DNA of 60,000 nt from Tubulanus polymorphus (lineage: Eukaryota > Nemertea > Palaeonemertea > Tubulaniformes > Tubulanidae). Position 1 is the stretch's first letter; each line of letters begins with the position of its first letter. Positions 1 through 11,438 of the stretch are shown one piece after another. The translations under genes and the position numbers were made by a program. Location of the stretch: contig NC_134026.1 in NCBI RefSeq assembly GCF_964204645.1, positions 10,506,450 through 10,566,449 of the forward strand, written 5' to 3'. The notes beneath the pieces are model-generated. The model worked only from the letters and a program-made list of their open reading frames with translations, did no database searches and was not told the DNA's origin.

Positions 1-1236
1 TTGATTGCTGATGCTATGAGCAGAAATAGATTTCAAAAAATTCAATCAACACTTCATTTTGTCGACAACATTGTGGTATTCGATGACGCCAAGAAGGAAG
101 ACCGAGTGTGGAAACTGCGACCTTGGATCGATCAGGTTCGTAATAATTTCAAAAAAGTTAGTAATACTGAATTTCAATGTGTGGATGAAATCATGATTGC
201 ATTCAAAGGGCGCTCATTCCTGCGGCAGTACATGCCAAAAAACCCAAAAAATGGGGTTTAAAGTTGTGGGGTAGATGTGATGCCAGTTGCTTTCTCCATG
301 ATTTTAATATTTATCAGGGTAAAGGCACTGGCATCCAATCTACTGACACTGCAGATTGTGGTCTAGATGGCAACGTTGTCCTCCAGTTATGTAATGACCT
401 AGATGATAGAGGATATAAGGTATTTGCAGATAACTTTTTTTCAAACTTCAACATGGCAATTGAGATGAAAAAGAGAGGATTCGACTATACGGGCACCATA
501 AATTCTAACCGTACCCATCATGCCCCACTTGATTCTGATAAGCAGCTCAGTCAACAAGGTCGTGGATCATACAGCATGGTCACTGTTGAGAATGAAATTC
601 TGGCTTTAGTCAAATGGAGGGATAACAAACCCGTAACCATTATTTCCACGCACCTTGCTGTTGAACCGCTTAGCAAAGTGCAAAAGTACAATAAAGCACG
701 AAAAGAACATATCGAAGTCAGCAGACCTGTTGTTGTGAGTGAGTACAATAAAAACATGGGTGGCGTTGACATATTAGATATGATGTGTATGTACCCTGTA
801 TAAACGCCAAGTCAAAGGCAAGAGGTGGTACATGTATATATTTTACCATACATAGACTATCTGTATCCTAAATGCATGGTTTCTGTACAAAAGGGACTGC
901 CAACAAGGGACACCAGCAAAGAAAACACTGCCTTTGAAACTATTTCAGTTTGAAATCGCAGAGGTGTTTATAAGGAAAAGCAAACCAGCCAGCGGCAGAG
1001 GTAGGCCTAGCCTTTCTTCTCCTCCACCTCCCAAAAAAGGAGCCGCTGTAGCCGCGCCACCACTTGATGTAAGGTTGGATAAGTTTGACCATTGGCCATT
1101 GCCTCTTGAAAAAAGAGGTAGATGTAAATACTGCCCAAAAGGGTACACCCAATGGAAGTGTGGTAAATTTAATATCTCTCTGTGTCTGAGTGCTGGTGTT
1201 GAGCCCAGAAACTGCTTCACAGATTACCACAAGTAA
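1..1236 (+). pseudogene. piggyBac transposase, left-truncated and frameshifted (copy 1)
   Basis: DDE-type cut-and-paste transposase of the piggyBac/PGBD4-like family, entering at the left window edge. The first catalytic Asp is in VDEIMIAFKGR (about 182-214), the second in FADNFFSN (about 424-447), and the third region is NKNMGGVDILD (about 748-780). The C-terminus (934-1236) carries the family's cysteine-rich zinc domain: RCKYCPKGYT, then C, C and a final CF-x3-YH. The frame is broken near 250 (a stop follows NPKNGV, but the neighbouring frame continues with the expected Trp-Gly-Leu-Lys segment) and again near 800. Family assignment is from motifs. The N-terminus lies outside the window. It is not expected to be functional. 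Confidence 0.9.
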
Positions 1237-1479
1237 CATGGTATTGCTCGGAGCTGATGTGTACTGTTTTTATGACAGTGGTAGTAGCCAATATACTGTA
1301 ACTGAACTGGATTTGATTGTTGATACTGATTGTAATAGCTTATTTCTTTGCAAAATAAATAGAATTGACTTATTTCAATTCTCATATTTTTGTTAATTTT
1401 ATCCACTATTTCCCAATGTTGCAATGGTGCAACATTTAAAAAATGTAGGTCAAATGGGCCAAATGTCAAATTTGACTCT

Positions 1480-1491
1480 AGGGGTGGTTAA
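1480..1491 (+). repeat. Probable right terminus of piggyBac copy 1 with TTAA
   Basis: The sequence aggggtgg ends directly at TTAA (1488-1491), about 250 bases after the transposase stop codon. piggyBac elements duplicate TTAA, so this is the likely element edge. The matching left end is outside the window, so the call rests on position and TTAA alone. Confidence 0.5.
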
Positions 1492-1619
1492 CCTACTGGC
1501 TTGTAGGTCTACCAACCCACTGACATAATTTTCCTGCCTTTCAAAGAGAGCTTGGGATCCAGAGGACAAACGCATCGATGCATATTGTTTTAAGGACACG
1601 AGCGGAGCAAAATTCCAGG

Positions 1620-2791
1620 ATGGAAAAAAAGATCAAAGTGAAGGGACATCGCGCCAGAGAAGATGACAAAACTGGCATTCTGAATGTCTCAATTGTACAA
1701 TCGGCTAAGGTATGTAACAGTTTTTATTATTTTGTTTCTTCATAGTTTGTCAAATCGTATTTCTTAATCATGATCTAACATTCAAGCATCTTCTGGCTTG
1801 GCTTGGCTTGTTAGGTAAATTGCATCAAACAAATCATGCCAGGGCAAACAATTTGAAATTGATTGTCCCATTGCTTTCAAAACTTTCTCACTGCCCTTTC
1901 AGGTTTTCGTTGGGTCTCCTTTTCCCATCAATGATGATATTATGTTGGCTTTAACAAACCCTCCAGCCATTTCTATTTTTGAGACTCTGTCCAGTCCAAA
2001 AAAGAAAAGAGTCACCATCAAGGGAAAAGTTGAAAAAGTGAGTACTAGGACATAAATATTCTCATCTGTTTATCACTTTTCCTTCGTGCTCACGGGCCTG
2101 TTGTTCTATAGTAGGTTTAAATATCAACTGAAAGAAATGGCATTTACTGCCATATAAGTGACTTCAAGTGATATTTCTAATCCACTAGATTATCAACTAT
2201 CAATTTTTCGCCATTGTCTTTAGAGATCCTGATATTTTTGGCGTTTTTGCACAATCCCCAAAGTAATATATTATATGTGATAGGCATTTTTCTCATCTTC
2301 AGGTGTTCCAAAGTTCTGGAAAAAGGACAGATGTGTTTGTGTCCGACGGCACAAATGATATTGTAGCCAATTCTGGGAAGGGTCTACTACGCAATATGGA
2401 AGTGAGAATTTATAACAACTGCAGGGAGCTGGTGTCCATTGCAAGCGCCTCATGTGAGGTAATTATTAGGGTTATTCGTTACAATGTTTCAGGGCCTGGT
2501 TTTGTAGACTGGTATTATGGTAACATCTTTAACCTAGAAGGGCTTGAAATTGAATTCAGTTAGCCTCCCTGGACCCTGCTGGTAAAAGATAATTCCTGTC
2601 TATAAAAATAGCCCCTGTAATGTTTTCATTGCACCTCTTTCACCACCAACAATGTGCCTACACACATTTCTATTTGTTACTTCAAGGTAGAACAGTCTAA
2701 CTACAGAAACGGCATATTGACTGACATAGACGACGAGGACATGCAGTTCATCGTGGATGACAACATGTTTGAATTCATACCTGATATTTAG
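1620..2791 (+). CDS. Four-exon gene, 161-residue protein of unknown function, possible single OB-fold
   Basis: Four exons were read directly: 1620-1709, 1903-2037, 2303-2458 and 2687-2791. Every intron has GT...AG ends and every junction is phase 0, so the exons join into one 161-residue frame with a TAG stop. Exon 2 ends in SSPKKKRVTIKGKVEK and exon 3 continues VFQSSGKRTDVFVSDGT, a pattern of short beta strands with Lys and Gly resembling an OB-fold nucleic-acid-binding domain; that fold is an inference. Residues 62-67 are PKKKRV, identical to the classic monopartite nuclear import signal. The C-terminus is acidic (DIDDEDMQF). The frame is open upstream to 1524, so an earlier start (ATG 1578) or a 5' exon is possible. 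No family is recognised. It sits between two mobile elements, so it may be transposon cargo. Confidence 0.6.
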
Positions 2792-2911
2792 GAATTTGTT
2801 ATGGAATTACAATACCATCTTCCAGTTAATGTGGATATTACATTGGAAGTGACACAAAGGTAGTCGTTAATTAGAAATTTCCCTGGGAGGCACATGTCAC
2901 CATGTGTCAAC

Positions 2912-3316
2912 ATCTGACCAAAATTATTGAATAACAGCCACTACAGCGCGTGTCTCCCTCAAATCATATTCATATTATTGATTTGTTCTAAATTTAGTAA
3001 CTTTGGCACTGACCAGAACAAATACAGCCTCTTTGGAAAGAATGAAGCCATCTGGCAGAGGAGAACAAAGGGGGCTGGAATCTGTATAAATAGGCTGGTC
3101 AGTACCAAAGTGGGAGACTCGAGACTCCTGAGTGAGAGCGAACACACACGACTCATCGGACAGAACACCCCAGAAGAATAAAGGAACCCAGATATACTCA
3201 ATCAACTGTTTTCGTTTCACTTACATAGTATTCCTGAGGAAGGAAACACAGAGTCGACCCCGAAGAGAACTACTAACTCGAACACGGAAGATAACAAACT
3301 CAATTAAAAGTCAACA
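2912..3316 (+). repeat. Probable 5' LTR of Ty3-like element 1
   Basis: Lies directly upstream of a gag-like frame. It holds a TATA-like tgtataaatagg (about 3080-3091) and an AATAAA at about 3175-3180, the expected order of promoter and polyadenylation signal in an LTR. Edges are approximate: tgtcaac at the left, gtcaaca at the right. The 3' LTR is missing because the element is truncated near 11370. Confidence 0.55.
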
Positions 3317-3324
3317 TGTTTGAG

Positions 3325-3337
3325 TGGTGGAGAACCC
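3325..3337 (+). other. Candidate primer-binding site of Ty3-like element 1
   Basis: tggtggagaaccc follows the LTR edge. The second Ty3-like element has tggtggagaac at the equivalent place (43800-43810). A shared motif starting with TGG just after an LTR is what a tRNA primer-binding site looks like. The tRNA is not identified. Confidence 0.5.
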
Positions 3338-3378
3338 AGCTCAGTGTACGAAAGTTTGAACGGGAAATTTAAAAAACT

Positions 3379-4515
3379 ATGAATGTACCGATCTGTGTTT
3401 TGGGGAATGTCGTGGTTAGTCCAATGAGTCAGGAGGGTGGCACGGCTGTACCAGTTGTGCCCGCCCCAGCGAATGTAGACCCGACATACCTGCAGGCTAT
3501 GTTGCGAGGCATGCAGGTGCAACTTAACGCGATGGCGGATGGGTCCGACCGCATGGGTTTAATCCGGACATTTCGTTCAGTGGGGGAGCTACGGAAAGCT
3601 TTGACAGTTTTATGAGGGCTTTCAAGGCACGGGCCGATTTTGGTGGACGGTCGCAGAAAAAGCACTTTGCAGCGTTTCCCATGTATTTGAAATCCAGGGC
3701 GTTAGATTATTATTATGACATAACAGGGGCGGAGAAAAGTGAGTTTACAATGTTCGAATCTGTGGAAAGGGAATTTCGTTAGAAATTTCTTATCAAAGAA
3801 TTAACTTGGGTATTGGAGCAGGAGCTAATGGAGAGGAGAATGAGGGATACGGAATCCCTAGACTCTTATGACAATAGTGTCGTTGGGTCTGGCCTCTAGG
3901 TAAGATAAATCGGGGGACCAGGTTTTGTTGCCGTTTATACATGGGCTGTTACCATATATGAAATCTTTTGTTTTAAGTAAATCGCCCACTTCGCTGGATC
4001 AAGCTATTAATTTTGCCTGCTTGGCACAGGCCCTAAAGGGATTGCCGCCGGATCCATCATCCGTATTTTCTATAGGTTCGGCCAGTTATATTCCGTGTGC
4101 AAATCCACATAGCATGCTGGCGCAGGTGCATACTGATCCCCGGGATGCGCAAATACGGGTTCAACAGGAGATAAACTCTTTGCGCGAGTCCCTCCTAGAA
4201 ATCAAAGGGCAGCTTTCGCGCTCGAGCTCTCTGCCCATGAGGCCTCGCCAACAACGGCTGAGCGACGGTCGTCCGTACTGTGAAAACTGCCAGACAGCTG
4301 GCCATCTTACTTCGCGATGTTTTCGGAGGAACGGGGGGCGTTCAAATTTGGGTCCACGGGGGAGTGTGGAAACGCGATCTTGCCACAACTGTGGTAGAAT
4401 CGGTCATTTAGCTCGTGACTGCAGAGTCAGTCCAGAAGGATATTGGCAAATACAAACTCAGTTCCACATACTAGGTCAGGAAACTAGAAAGGTCTGCTAC
4501 CATAGAGGTCTATAG
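3379..4515 (+). pseudogene. gag-like polyprotein of Ty3-like element 1, broken
   Basis: Structural protein of an LTR retrotransposon; it would form the particle and bind element RNA. The capsid-like part (about 3424-3890) passes through at least one frameshift near 3600 and an in-frame stop near 3780. The 3' part (3925-4515) has two CCHC zinc knuckles: CENCQTAGHLTSRC (about 4279-4320) and CHNCGRIGHLARDC (about 4382-4424). The paired knuckles and the following protease make the assignment firm. It is not expected to yield a functional product. Confidence 0.85.
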
Positions 4516-4600
4516 CAGACCCAGTTACGAAGCAAGCATTTATCAAATTCAAGAGATTCTGAGAATAAATGCCCATAAAGATCAAACTAGAAAATCAGAA

Positions 4601-4963
4601 TTGAATACTTATAAATACAATAGCATTGTCCCTCCGCAGTTAGTAAATGTTGACTCAGATTTAGAGAATAGAGTAAGTAATGAGAATAATGAATCAAATA
4701 CGGTTATTAAATCAATCGAGAATGTAGAGAAAGAGAAATATGAGGAATGTGGAAAGTCTGAGTCAGTTAAAATCGAGAGTGTCAATGAAGGAACAATAGA
4801 TTCAAAGTTAGCTAAAATTAGAACGGCATGTAGCAGCAATAACGAATATTTATGCAAGAAACTAAACGTTGAAAAGGATAGTCAGAATAACACGGGTATT
4901 CCAGATACCCTGGAAGGGAAAATTGAGACTTTAGATGACAAAGAAAAAAGAAAAAGGAATTAA
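4601..4963 (+). pseudogene. Unassigned charged region between gag and pol of Ty3-like element 1
   Basis: A Lys/Glu/Asn-rich frame of about 120 codons between the zinc knuckles and the protease. No motif is recognised. Its position suggests a linker or the damaged gag-pol junction, not a separate gene. Confidence 0.4.
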
Positions 4964-5131
4964 AAGATGAAAGGTTAACAAAATCAAGGGCAATGTTGCA
5001 TTCGATGAATTTGAAGATAGTATGAATAGCTCGCGGGGAAATAGTACCTCGCAACAGATGAGCTCAGTTGATAGATATAGATCAGACAGATTGGCTGATC
5101 ACACATTAGACAGACAGAGTCAAAAGGGACA

Positions 5132-6638
5132 ATGGAAATATTAAACAGCGATGATGAAAGTCCGTTATTGTTAGCTTCGATAGCAAATACAATTCCAGGC
5201 AAAATAGAGGGTAAACACTTAAATATATTGATAGATAGTGGAGCGGTTATTTCATGTATGGACTCAGAATTTTTCCATTCATGTTTCATCACTCGAGGAA
5301 TAAAAATCCATGAGGCACCGCTCAAATCTGCAGTCTGCTAATGGTTCGGGCATGAAATTAGAAGGAATTGTTAAATTGCCAGTTCAGTTGGGAGATGAAA
5401 TAATTGAACATGACATTTATCTGGCAAATCCATTACAGCAGCAGTTAATTTTAGGGTTAGATTTCCTAAATGACCATGGTGCTCATTTAGATTTTCAAAA
5501 TGGGATTTTAACTTTAGACAATGGTCCTCCTATAGCATTACAGAAGCAAATAGGACTTGGTCACAGGGCGAAAGTGAGGGCACTTGAGTCCACAGTTATT
5601 TCCACTAGATCAGAATGTGTAATTCAAGGAAAATTGTCAGACCATATAATGGATCAAACATGCGTATTGTTGGAACCCTCAAGCTATGTAAAAGGGAGGT
5701 ATAATTTAAATATAGATGAATCGGTGGTTGAAGCTCGAAATAACCGGGTGCCTATTACAATATTTAATTTGTCAGATAGCCCCCGAAAGATACACAAATA
5801 CACTACATTAGGCTTTGTCTCAGAGAATTTTTGGGTAGTACCTGAATTGAATAAGTGCGAAAATCAAGGGGAACAAGCAGTTCAATCAATCGAAACAGAT
5901 GAAAATCCAAATGTTGATATGAGTGATTTGATTTTATCAGAAGAGGGCAGGAAAAAGATTAGGAAATTTTTGAAAGAACACCGAGAAGTATTTTCAAATA
6001 ATTCATCTGAATTATCTAGAGCGAACCTACCATGGAAACACATGATTCACACTGGGTCCAGTCCTCCTATAAAACAAAGGCCTTATCGCCCACCCATTGC
6101 TTTGAGGGAAGAAGATAAACTCGTTCAGGAATTATTTAGTCAAGGTATAAGCCGGGAGTCTTCATCAGAATGGGCTGCACCTTGTTTATTAGTTAAGAAA
6201 GCCCAGTCAAACCCAGACGGTACACCTGCGTATCATATAGCACAAGATTATCAGAAACTCAATGTGATCTCTAAAGTAGATAATTTTCCAGGCCAAAATA
6301 TCACCGAAATATTCACTAGTATAGGGAAGAAGAAAGCAAGGATATTTTCAACTGTAGATTTATTCTCCGGGTATTTCCAAATCCCTATGATGCGAATTCA
6401 ATTCACAAAACATCTTTTGTGACAACATCGGGTCAATGGGAATATTTGATGATGCCCCAGGGTCTGATGAATGATCCGGCTACATTCTGGAAAAACATTA
6501 CTCACTGTTTGAAAGGTCTTTTACACAAAATCTGCGAAGTATTTTTGGACGATATCATTATCTTCTCGGAAGATGAGGAGTCTCATTATAAGCACCTACA
6601 GTTAGTTTTCGAGCGGTTACGTCAGGCAAATTTGAAAT
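5132..6638 (+). pseudogene. pol of Ty3-like element 1, part 1: aspartic protease and reverse transcriptase
   Basis: The protease active-site motif is IDSGA (about 5229-5243). Reverse transcriptase follows: the motif around VDLFSGYFQIPM (about 6355-6390), then FLDDIIIFS (about 6542-6569) with the two catalytic Asp residues. There are frame changes near 5330 and 6419. The reading frame is interrupted at 6638 by the ISL2EU-type insertion and resumes at 10929; taking out the insert and one AT copy makes the frame continuous again. Typical of Ty3/mdg4 elements. Confidence 0.9.
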
Positions 6639-6660
6639 AGCACAGCGCACCTAACACATC

Positions 6661-6688
6661 ATCAGCTCATGAATATTAATGAGCTGAT
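6661..6688 (+). repeat. Subterminal hairpin of the ISL2EU-type element
   Basis: atcagctcat and atgagctgat form a perfect 10 bp inverted repeat around an AT-rich 8-base loop, 22 bases inside the left end. There is no counterpart at the right end, so it is asymmetric. It could be a transposase or host-protein binding site; no function is shown. Confidence 0.6.
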
Positions 6689-6759
6689 TCAATGCAACCC
6701 GGAAGTCAGGCAAGCACTCGAGTGGCTGACTTCATTGTATTACAATTGAATAGAGAATA

Positions 6760-8835
6760 ATGCCCGATTTAACAATCATAACGCTTTCTGAAGAAGATGT
6801 ACCTGGAGCCAAATTAACTGGTGAATTTAGCCACTATGATATTTTACGTCTAAAGAGGTGGTTGGAATGTCGTGGCCTGAAAACAGGAGGGAAAAAAGCT
6901 GATCTCATTCAGCGGTAAGTATCTTCTTGTTTATGTTCTGTCTAAACACTGCTCTGTTTGTTCAAGCCATAGTTGGTTTAAAGAAGTGTGTTGCGATTAT
7001 TCATTTAACAGTATATCAGCTATGATTAAGTGATTTTCATTTTTGCTTAACTTTTGATATTGTTTAAGTTTTTTAGACCATAATTTCAATTCCATATAGG
7101 CCTAGACCTAACACTTAATCAACATAGAAACTATGAGGTATGCATTTTGATTTGTAGGCCCAGAAAAAGTTAGCGAATTGACTCAATTTATAGAATTCAA
7201 ACCTTGTATATTTTCAGGTGTAAAGAAGCAAGAGAATTTCAAAAACCAATTGATATTAAAATAGACAGAGGTAAATGGTATGAGGAAAAGCTGCAACAGC
7301 AGAGCACCACAAATCCAGCGGCTCAAACCATTCTACCAATCACTGGTTGGACTGACTTTAAGCCTGAATCTCTCTCTCAGCTATTCAACTATGGACATGT
7401 ATATCATTGGATAATAGAATCGATGTCGTCCCTACCCATAACGTGTGTAACCACCGGTGATGACAGTGCCACAGAGGAAATTCAAGATACAGATGATTCC
7501 TCAATGACACAAAAACAATTAAAGCGAGGCAGGCAGTATGTTAAATCGGGATTTGTTCATGACATTCTGGTAAAAACCTCAAATGACACTGTACATTTCA
7601 AAGCAAAGGTCGATGCATCAATGAAAAAAGATACATATAATGTAACAGCATCGCTTTCTAAAATAAGCGGGTCAATCAAAGATGCAAGTTGTCATTGCAA
7701 ATCATCGTCTCTATCTCGCTGTAGTCATATATCTGCTTTACTTTTATGCCTCAGCGATTTTGTAGGTTAGCAGTCACCAGCTTGTACATCAGTCCCTTGC
7801 CAATGGAAAAAAGGTGGTAAAAAGAAAGACCCCACTAGTATAAACAAAGCGACATATCATAGTTCAAAGGCAAACAATGAAATAATTAAATTCGACCCGA
7901 GGCCTGAAAATGACAAAACGATCAGTATGATTGCGAAAAACAATTTTCTAGGAGATTTATCTCTGCAAGAATCACCCAGCATGTGGCAGACTCTGCTGTC
8001 TTATCAATATGATGATTACCCGTTGACCAGTGAAAGAAAATCTATACTTTTAGATTGGAAAAATCTCGTTAAATCTAATCTTTCACCCACTGGACAGTTG
8101 TTTAGTAAAAATGCTGTGATGGTACCTAATACTGAAAATCAATCCACATGTGATGCTTGGTATTCCAATCGATATCTTAGGATGACTGCTTCTACTGCTA
8201 AAGAAAGATTCATGTTGTGGAAAGCAGTCAACCAGGATATTTCTAGTCGTGTTTTATTTCGCCTTCAAAATTACATCAAGAAAAATGTATGGGGCATTGA
8301 TAAAATCACGACTGCTTACATGCAAAGAGGTAATGACTTGGAGGATGAAGCTCGGCAGATGTATTCTAGCACCAATCCTAATTACATTGTCAGTAAAACT
8401 GGGCTCTGGGTCAATCGAGAATTTCCCCAACTATCCTGCAGCCCTGATGGCTTAGTGCACGTTCCACCATTGAATGAGTATGGTATACTAGAAATTAAAT
8501 GCCTAAAATTACTGGAAATGTATTCTGTTAGGGACCTGATAGCTGCCTATCAAGCAGACAAAAGTATAATTAGGTCTGCGTGTTTCAACATTTTTGGAGA
8601 GAAACTAGTCCTCAAACAAAGCCATCAGTATTACTATCAAGTGCAATATCAATTAGGTGTTACTGGGTTCAATTGGTGTGACTTTATATTATACTCAGAG
8701 AAAGGTGATCCTTCAGTTGAAAGAATCTATCCGAATAAAAGTTTGATCTCAGAGATGTTTACCTCAGACTTAAGATTTTGGGGGGCCGTCATTGCCCCTG
8801 AAATCTTTGAGATGCAGTATTCCACGAAACTTTAA
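6760..8835 (+). pseudogene. SAP - SWIM zinc finger - YqaJ-type nuclease, one in-frame TAG
   Basis: Accessory protein of ISL2EU transposons, about 590 residues. Exon 1 (6760-6914) encodes a SAP-like DNA-binding motif (SHYDILRLKRWLECRGL). Exon 2 begins at 7218 after TTTTCAG; the junction is phase 2 and in frame. A SWIM finger follows, CHCKSSSLSRCSH (about 7690-7730). The C-terminal domain is YqaJ/lambda-exonuclease-like: SCSPDGL, then GILEIKC (about 8428-8503) supply the Asp and Glu-x-Lys metal-site residues, with YYYQVQYQLG (about 8632-8661) after them. A TAG at 7768-7770 interrupts an otherwise continuous frame just after the SWIM finger, and the 52 codons to the next methionine are open. How this nuclease aids transposition is not established. 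Confidence 0.85.
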
Positions 8836-8992
8836 ACCTTTTGTAATAGACAGTTGGATTTGAGATTCATTACAAATTCTTATATATTTTCAAATTATGA
8901 TCCATGTATAATACATTTAAATCATTTTTATAATACCGGTAAATTAGACAAAAATATAATTTGTCATACATTTACTCAAATTTGTTCTTTCT

Positions 8993-10765
8993 TTATGTTG
9001 CCAATGGAGTTTGAAAATTGACAAGGCAGCAGGCTACAAAAACAGCTTGAGAAGCCAGAGGAGTCATGTTTAGAGGCATTCATTGTGCCTGAAATAAGAC
9101 AGAATTTTTTAATTCGTTCATTATAGCGCTCAACATGAATCCTGGCCTTTGCTATTTTTCTGGTCAATAGTTCTTCCTGTGAAGTTAGTCTATCCCTACC
9201 ATTTAAAAAAGGTGGAATATTAAGGTGAACCTGTCAAGACATCAGAAGATCTTCAACATTGAAACCACGATCTGCTAGTACCAAATCCCCAGGTTCTAAA
9301 TAGTTCATGATACCACATTTTTCGAAGATTTCCCTATCACTGACTGCTCCTTCGAACAGATCTGACACAAAAACTGCAGCACCATTTGGTGCCGCAGCAA
9401 TTAAGCACTTAAAGGTGTGATGGTGTTTATAACTTGAAAATAGATTGGCCTGCCGTGCTAAATTTCTGGGCATTTCAACAAAAAATTCAGTGCAGTCTAT
9501 AGAACGTACGTTTTTGAATGACTTAAATGCTTTTGGCAAAATTTTTTTTAAAGAATTGCGATCCGGGAACATTTCACTTCTCAAACTATCAAAATTACAA
9601 TACAATAACTGAAGCCATGTCGAAAAGATACACTGCAGTGTTGTCAAGGATAAACTAAAAAAGCATTTCATCGTTTGAAAACAGTATCCCCCTTCACAAC
9701 CTGACAAGAGTTATAAACATTTCTTCACAGGCAGGGATATTTGCAGGCTTTGATTTTCTATTCCAGTACTTCAGGCTATTAACGCAAGGGCCTAAAAACT
9801 GAAACAGTGCCATGAATTGGATAAAAGTTAGTCCGGTAAAAAATTTCATTTTAGTATCATCATCTTTGACAGCATCTAAGCTCAGGAGTGATTGTTTTTC
9901 ATGAGTTGTGGTGGCTTGAAGTTGAGATTCATTGCGCAATATCATTGTCTCCACTCTTGCCTGCAGTTCATGTTTATAAAATATAGTTTGTGTGTCAACA
10001 TCCTTCTTGTCAGCTTGCAAAATAGTAACTGGATCCGTCTGTATTCCTATGTTCACCTTAAAGTAAAAAATGGATAAATATTTTCATTTCATGATTCACA
10101 CATAGTCCTATTTCCTTTTTTTATTAGTCAGATATCATAAAGATAGTTTTACCTTCTGTACTATTGTAGATTGATGACTACTGTTGCATATTGAGCTTAA
10201 ATCTAGCAATGCACTGGCAGCAAAATTTATTTCATCATCGTCATTATAAGAAGTAGCCAACCGTTTGCACTTCGGAGTGCTCTCATGTCTTGGTGTTGGA
10301 GCCTTTCGACGTCCCCGAAGGGCTTTCTCACACTGCAAAAATGAACATCATATATTTTCTTTGAAAATATCTGCAAGATGACAACTTTACTTAAGTTAAA
10401 ATCTAGAATCTAAACTAAAGAAAAAAAGTAGGCCTAATAATTGAATTGAGAATCCAATAATAATGAAAAATGACAATCCTCACCTGTTCATTCGTTGCCG
10501 TTGCTGGTATTGGATCTGGGTGTGTAGAAGTGGGCCCATTTCCACCGATAAAATGTTTACTACATATGAATGTCATCTTACTTATTTTGTTAACATTGAA
10601 TTGTTCATGCAGACGACCACAACACTTAATCCATCGTAAACACTTCTCCAGTTGGGTTTTCGGCTTAGGAAAACAAACGAAAGTAACACCTTTCATATTC
10701 TCTCTATCTGGGTACCTGCTGTCACTATTACAAGTCCCGTAACAACAGTGCTTCTTGTAAACCAT
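8993..10765 (-). pseudogene. THAP-DDE transposase of the ISL2EU-type element
   Basis: Three exons on the minus strand: 10765-10484 (94 codons), 10332-10153 (60 codons) and 10056-8993, all phase 0 with GT-AG ends. Exon 1 is a THAP zinc finger: C-x3-C near the start, WIKC in the middle, FICSKHF at the end. The last exon is a DDE_Tnp_4-type catalytic domain: Asp in RSIDCTEF, Asp in LVLADRGF, Glu in ARIHVERYNER. It is broken by a frameshift near 9700, a TGA at 9234-9236 between the second Asp and the Glu, and a frameshift near 9080, after which the expected C-terminus (VACCLVNFQ) appears in another frame. The catalytic residues survive but the gene cannot be translated whole. Confidence 0.85.
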
Positions 10766-10928
10766 ACTTGATACATGTACAACTCTTAAAATCCGCAATT
10801 TTAACAAATAAACACCACGATTTTCAGCTTAACAGTACAACTATTACTGGCGAGCTTGCCTGACTTCCGGGTTCATCCTAACCCTGACTCATTGATTGCA
10901 ACTAAAAATAGATCAGGTGCGCTGCGCT

Positions 10929-11370
10929 ATTGAAATCATCTAAATGTCACGTCTTCTGTGATAAGGTAAAATACTTAGGTCACATAGTAACCGAGTTAGG
11001 ATTATTGCCCTGTGACGATAAGATCTTATCTATCAGAGACTTTGCTGCTCCCACAGGACAAAAAGGAGCGGGCGTTCTTAGGATTGGCGAGTTTCTACCG
11101 GTCTTTTGTGAAGGATTTTGCAACCATAGCGAAGCCTTTAACCAAACTATTACAGAAAGATGTTAAGTTTGAATGGTCCGATGAGTGTCAAGTACCATTT
11201 GACACTCTTAAATCGTTCTTAGTATCCCCGCTCATACTCCGTTTTCCAGATTTTGATAAGTAATTCATATTACAAATGGATGCGTCAAACTTTGCAAGTG
11301 GAATGGTATTATCTCAAATGGGCGACGATGGGAAAGAACACCCTATAGCATATTATACAATTAAATATAC
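10929..11370 (+). pseudogene. pol of Ty3-like element 1, part 2: end of reverse transcriptase and start of RNase H
   Basis: Continues the reverse transcriptase cut at 6638: SSKCHVF, then KYLGHIV, then after a frameshift near 11060 the connection domain with FLGLASFYRSFVKDF. RNase H begins with MDASNFASGMVLSQ (about 11278-11319) and stops near 11350-11370, where the sequence changes to AT-rich DNA leading into P-like copy B. Integrase and the 3' LTR are absent, so the element was cut off by a deletion or a later insertion. Confidence 0.85.
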
Positions 11371-11438
11371 ATGTTATTTGTGATAGGCCTATCGTATGTG
11401 CTCAATATCTAATTTTTCTATATTTTTTTTCATTATAG

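Larger units (their letters stand above)
6639..10928 (+). mobile_element. ISL2EU-type DNA transposon (4290 bp) inserted in the Ty3-like pol gene
   Basis: Ends are inverted repeats AGC[A/G]CAGCGCACCT (left 6639-6652, right 10915-10928 on the other strand). A second inverted pair, aacccggaagtcaggcaagc, lies at 6696-6715 and 10854-10873. The element is flanked by AT at 6637-6638 and 10929-10930; a 2 bp AT duplication, a THAP-DDE transposase and a second gene encoding a YqaJ-type nuclease are the known hallmarks of the ISL2EU superfamily. An alternative 6 bp reading of the duplication (TTGAAA) is possible, but the AT reading restores the usual reverse-transcriptase spacing. The two genes are convergent (+ 6760-8835, - 8993-10765). 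Both carry stops, so this copy is probably inactive. Confidence 0.9.

Noticed and set aside
6631-10936. 6 bp TTGAAA duplication at the ISL2EU insertion
   Set aside because: It also keeps the frame, but the AT reading gives the expected reverse-transcriptase spacing and fits the superfamily's 2 bp duplication.
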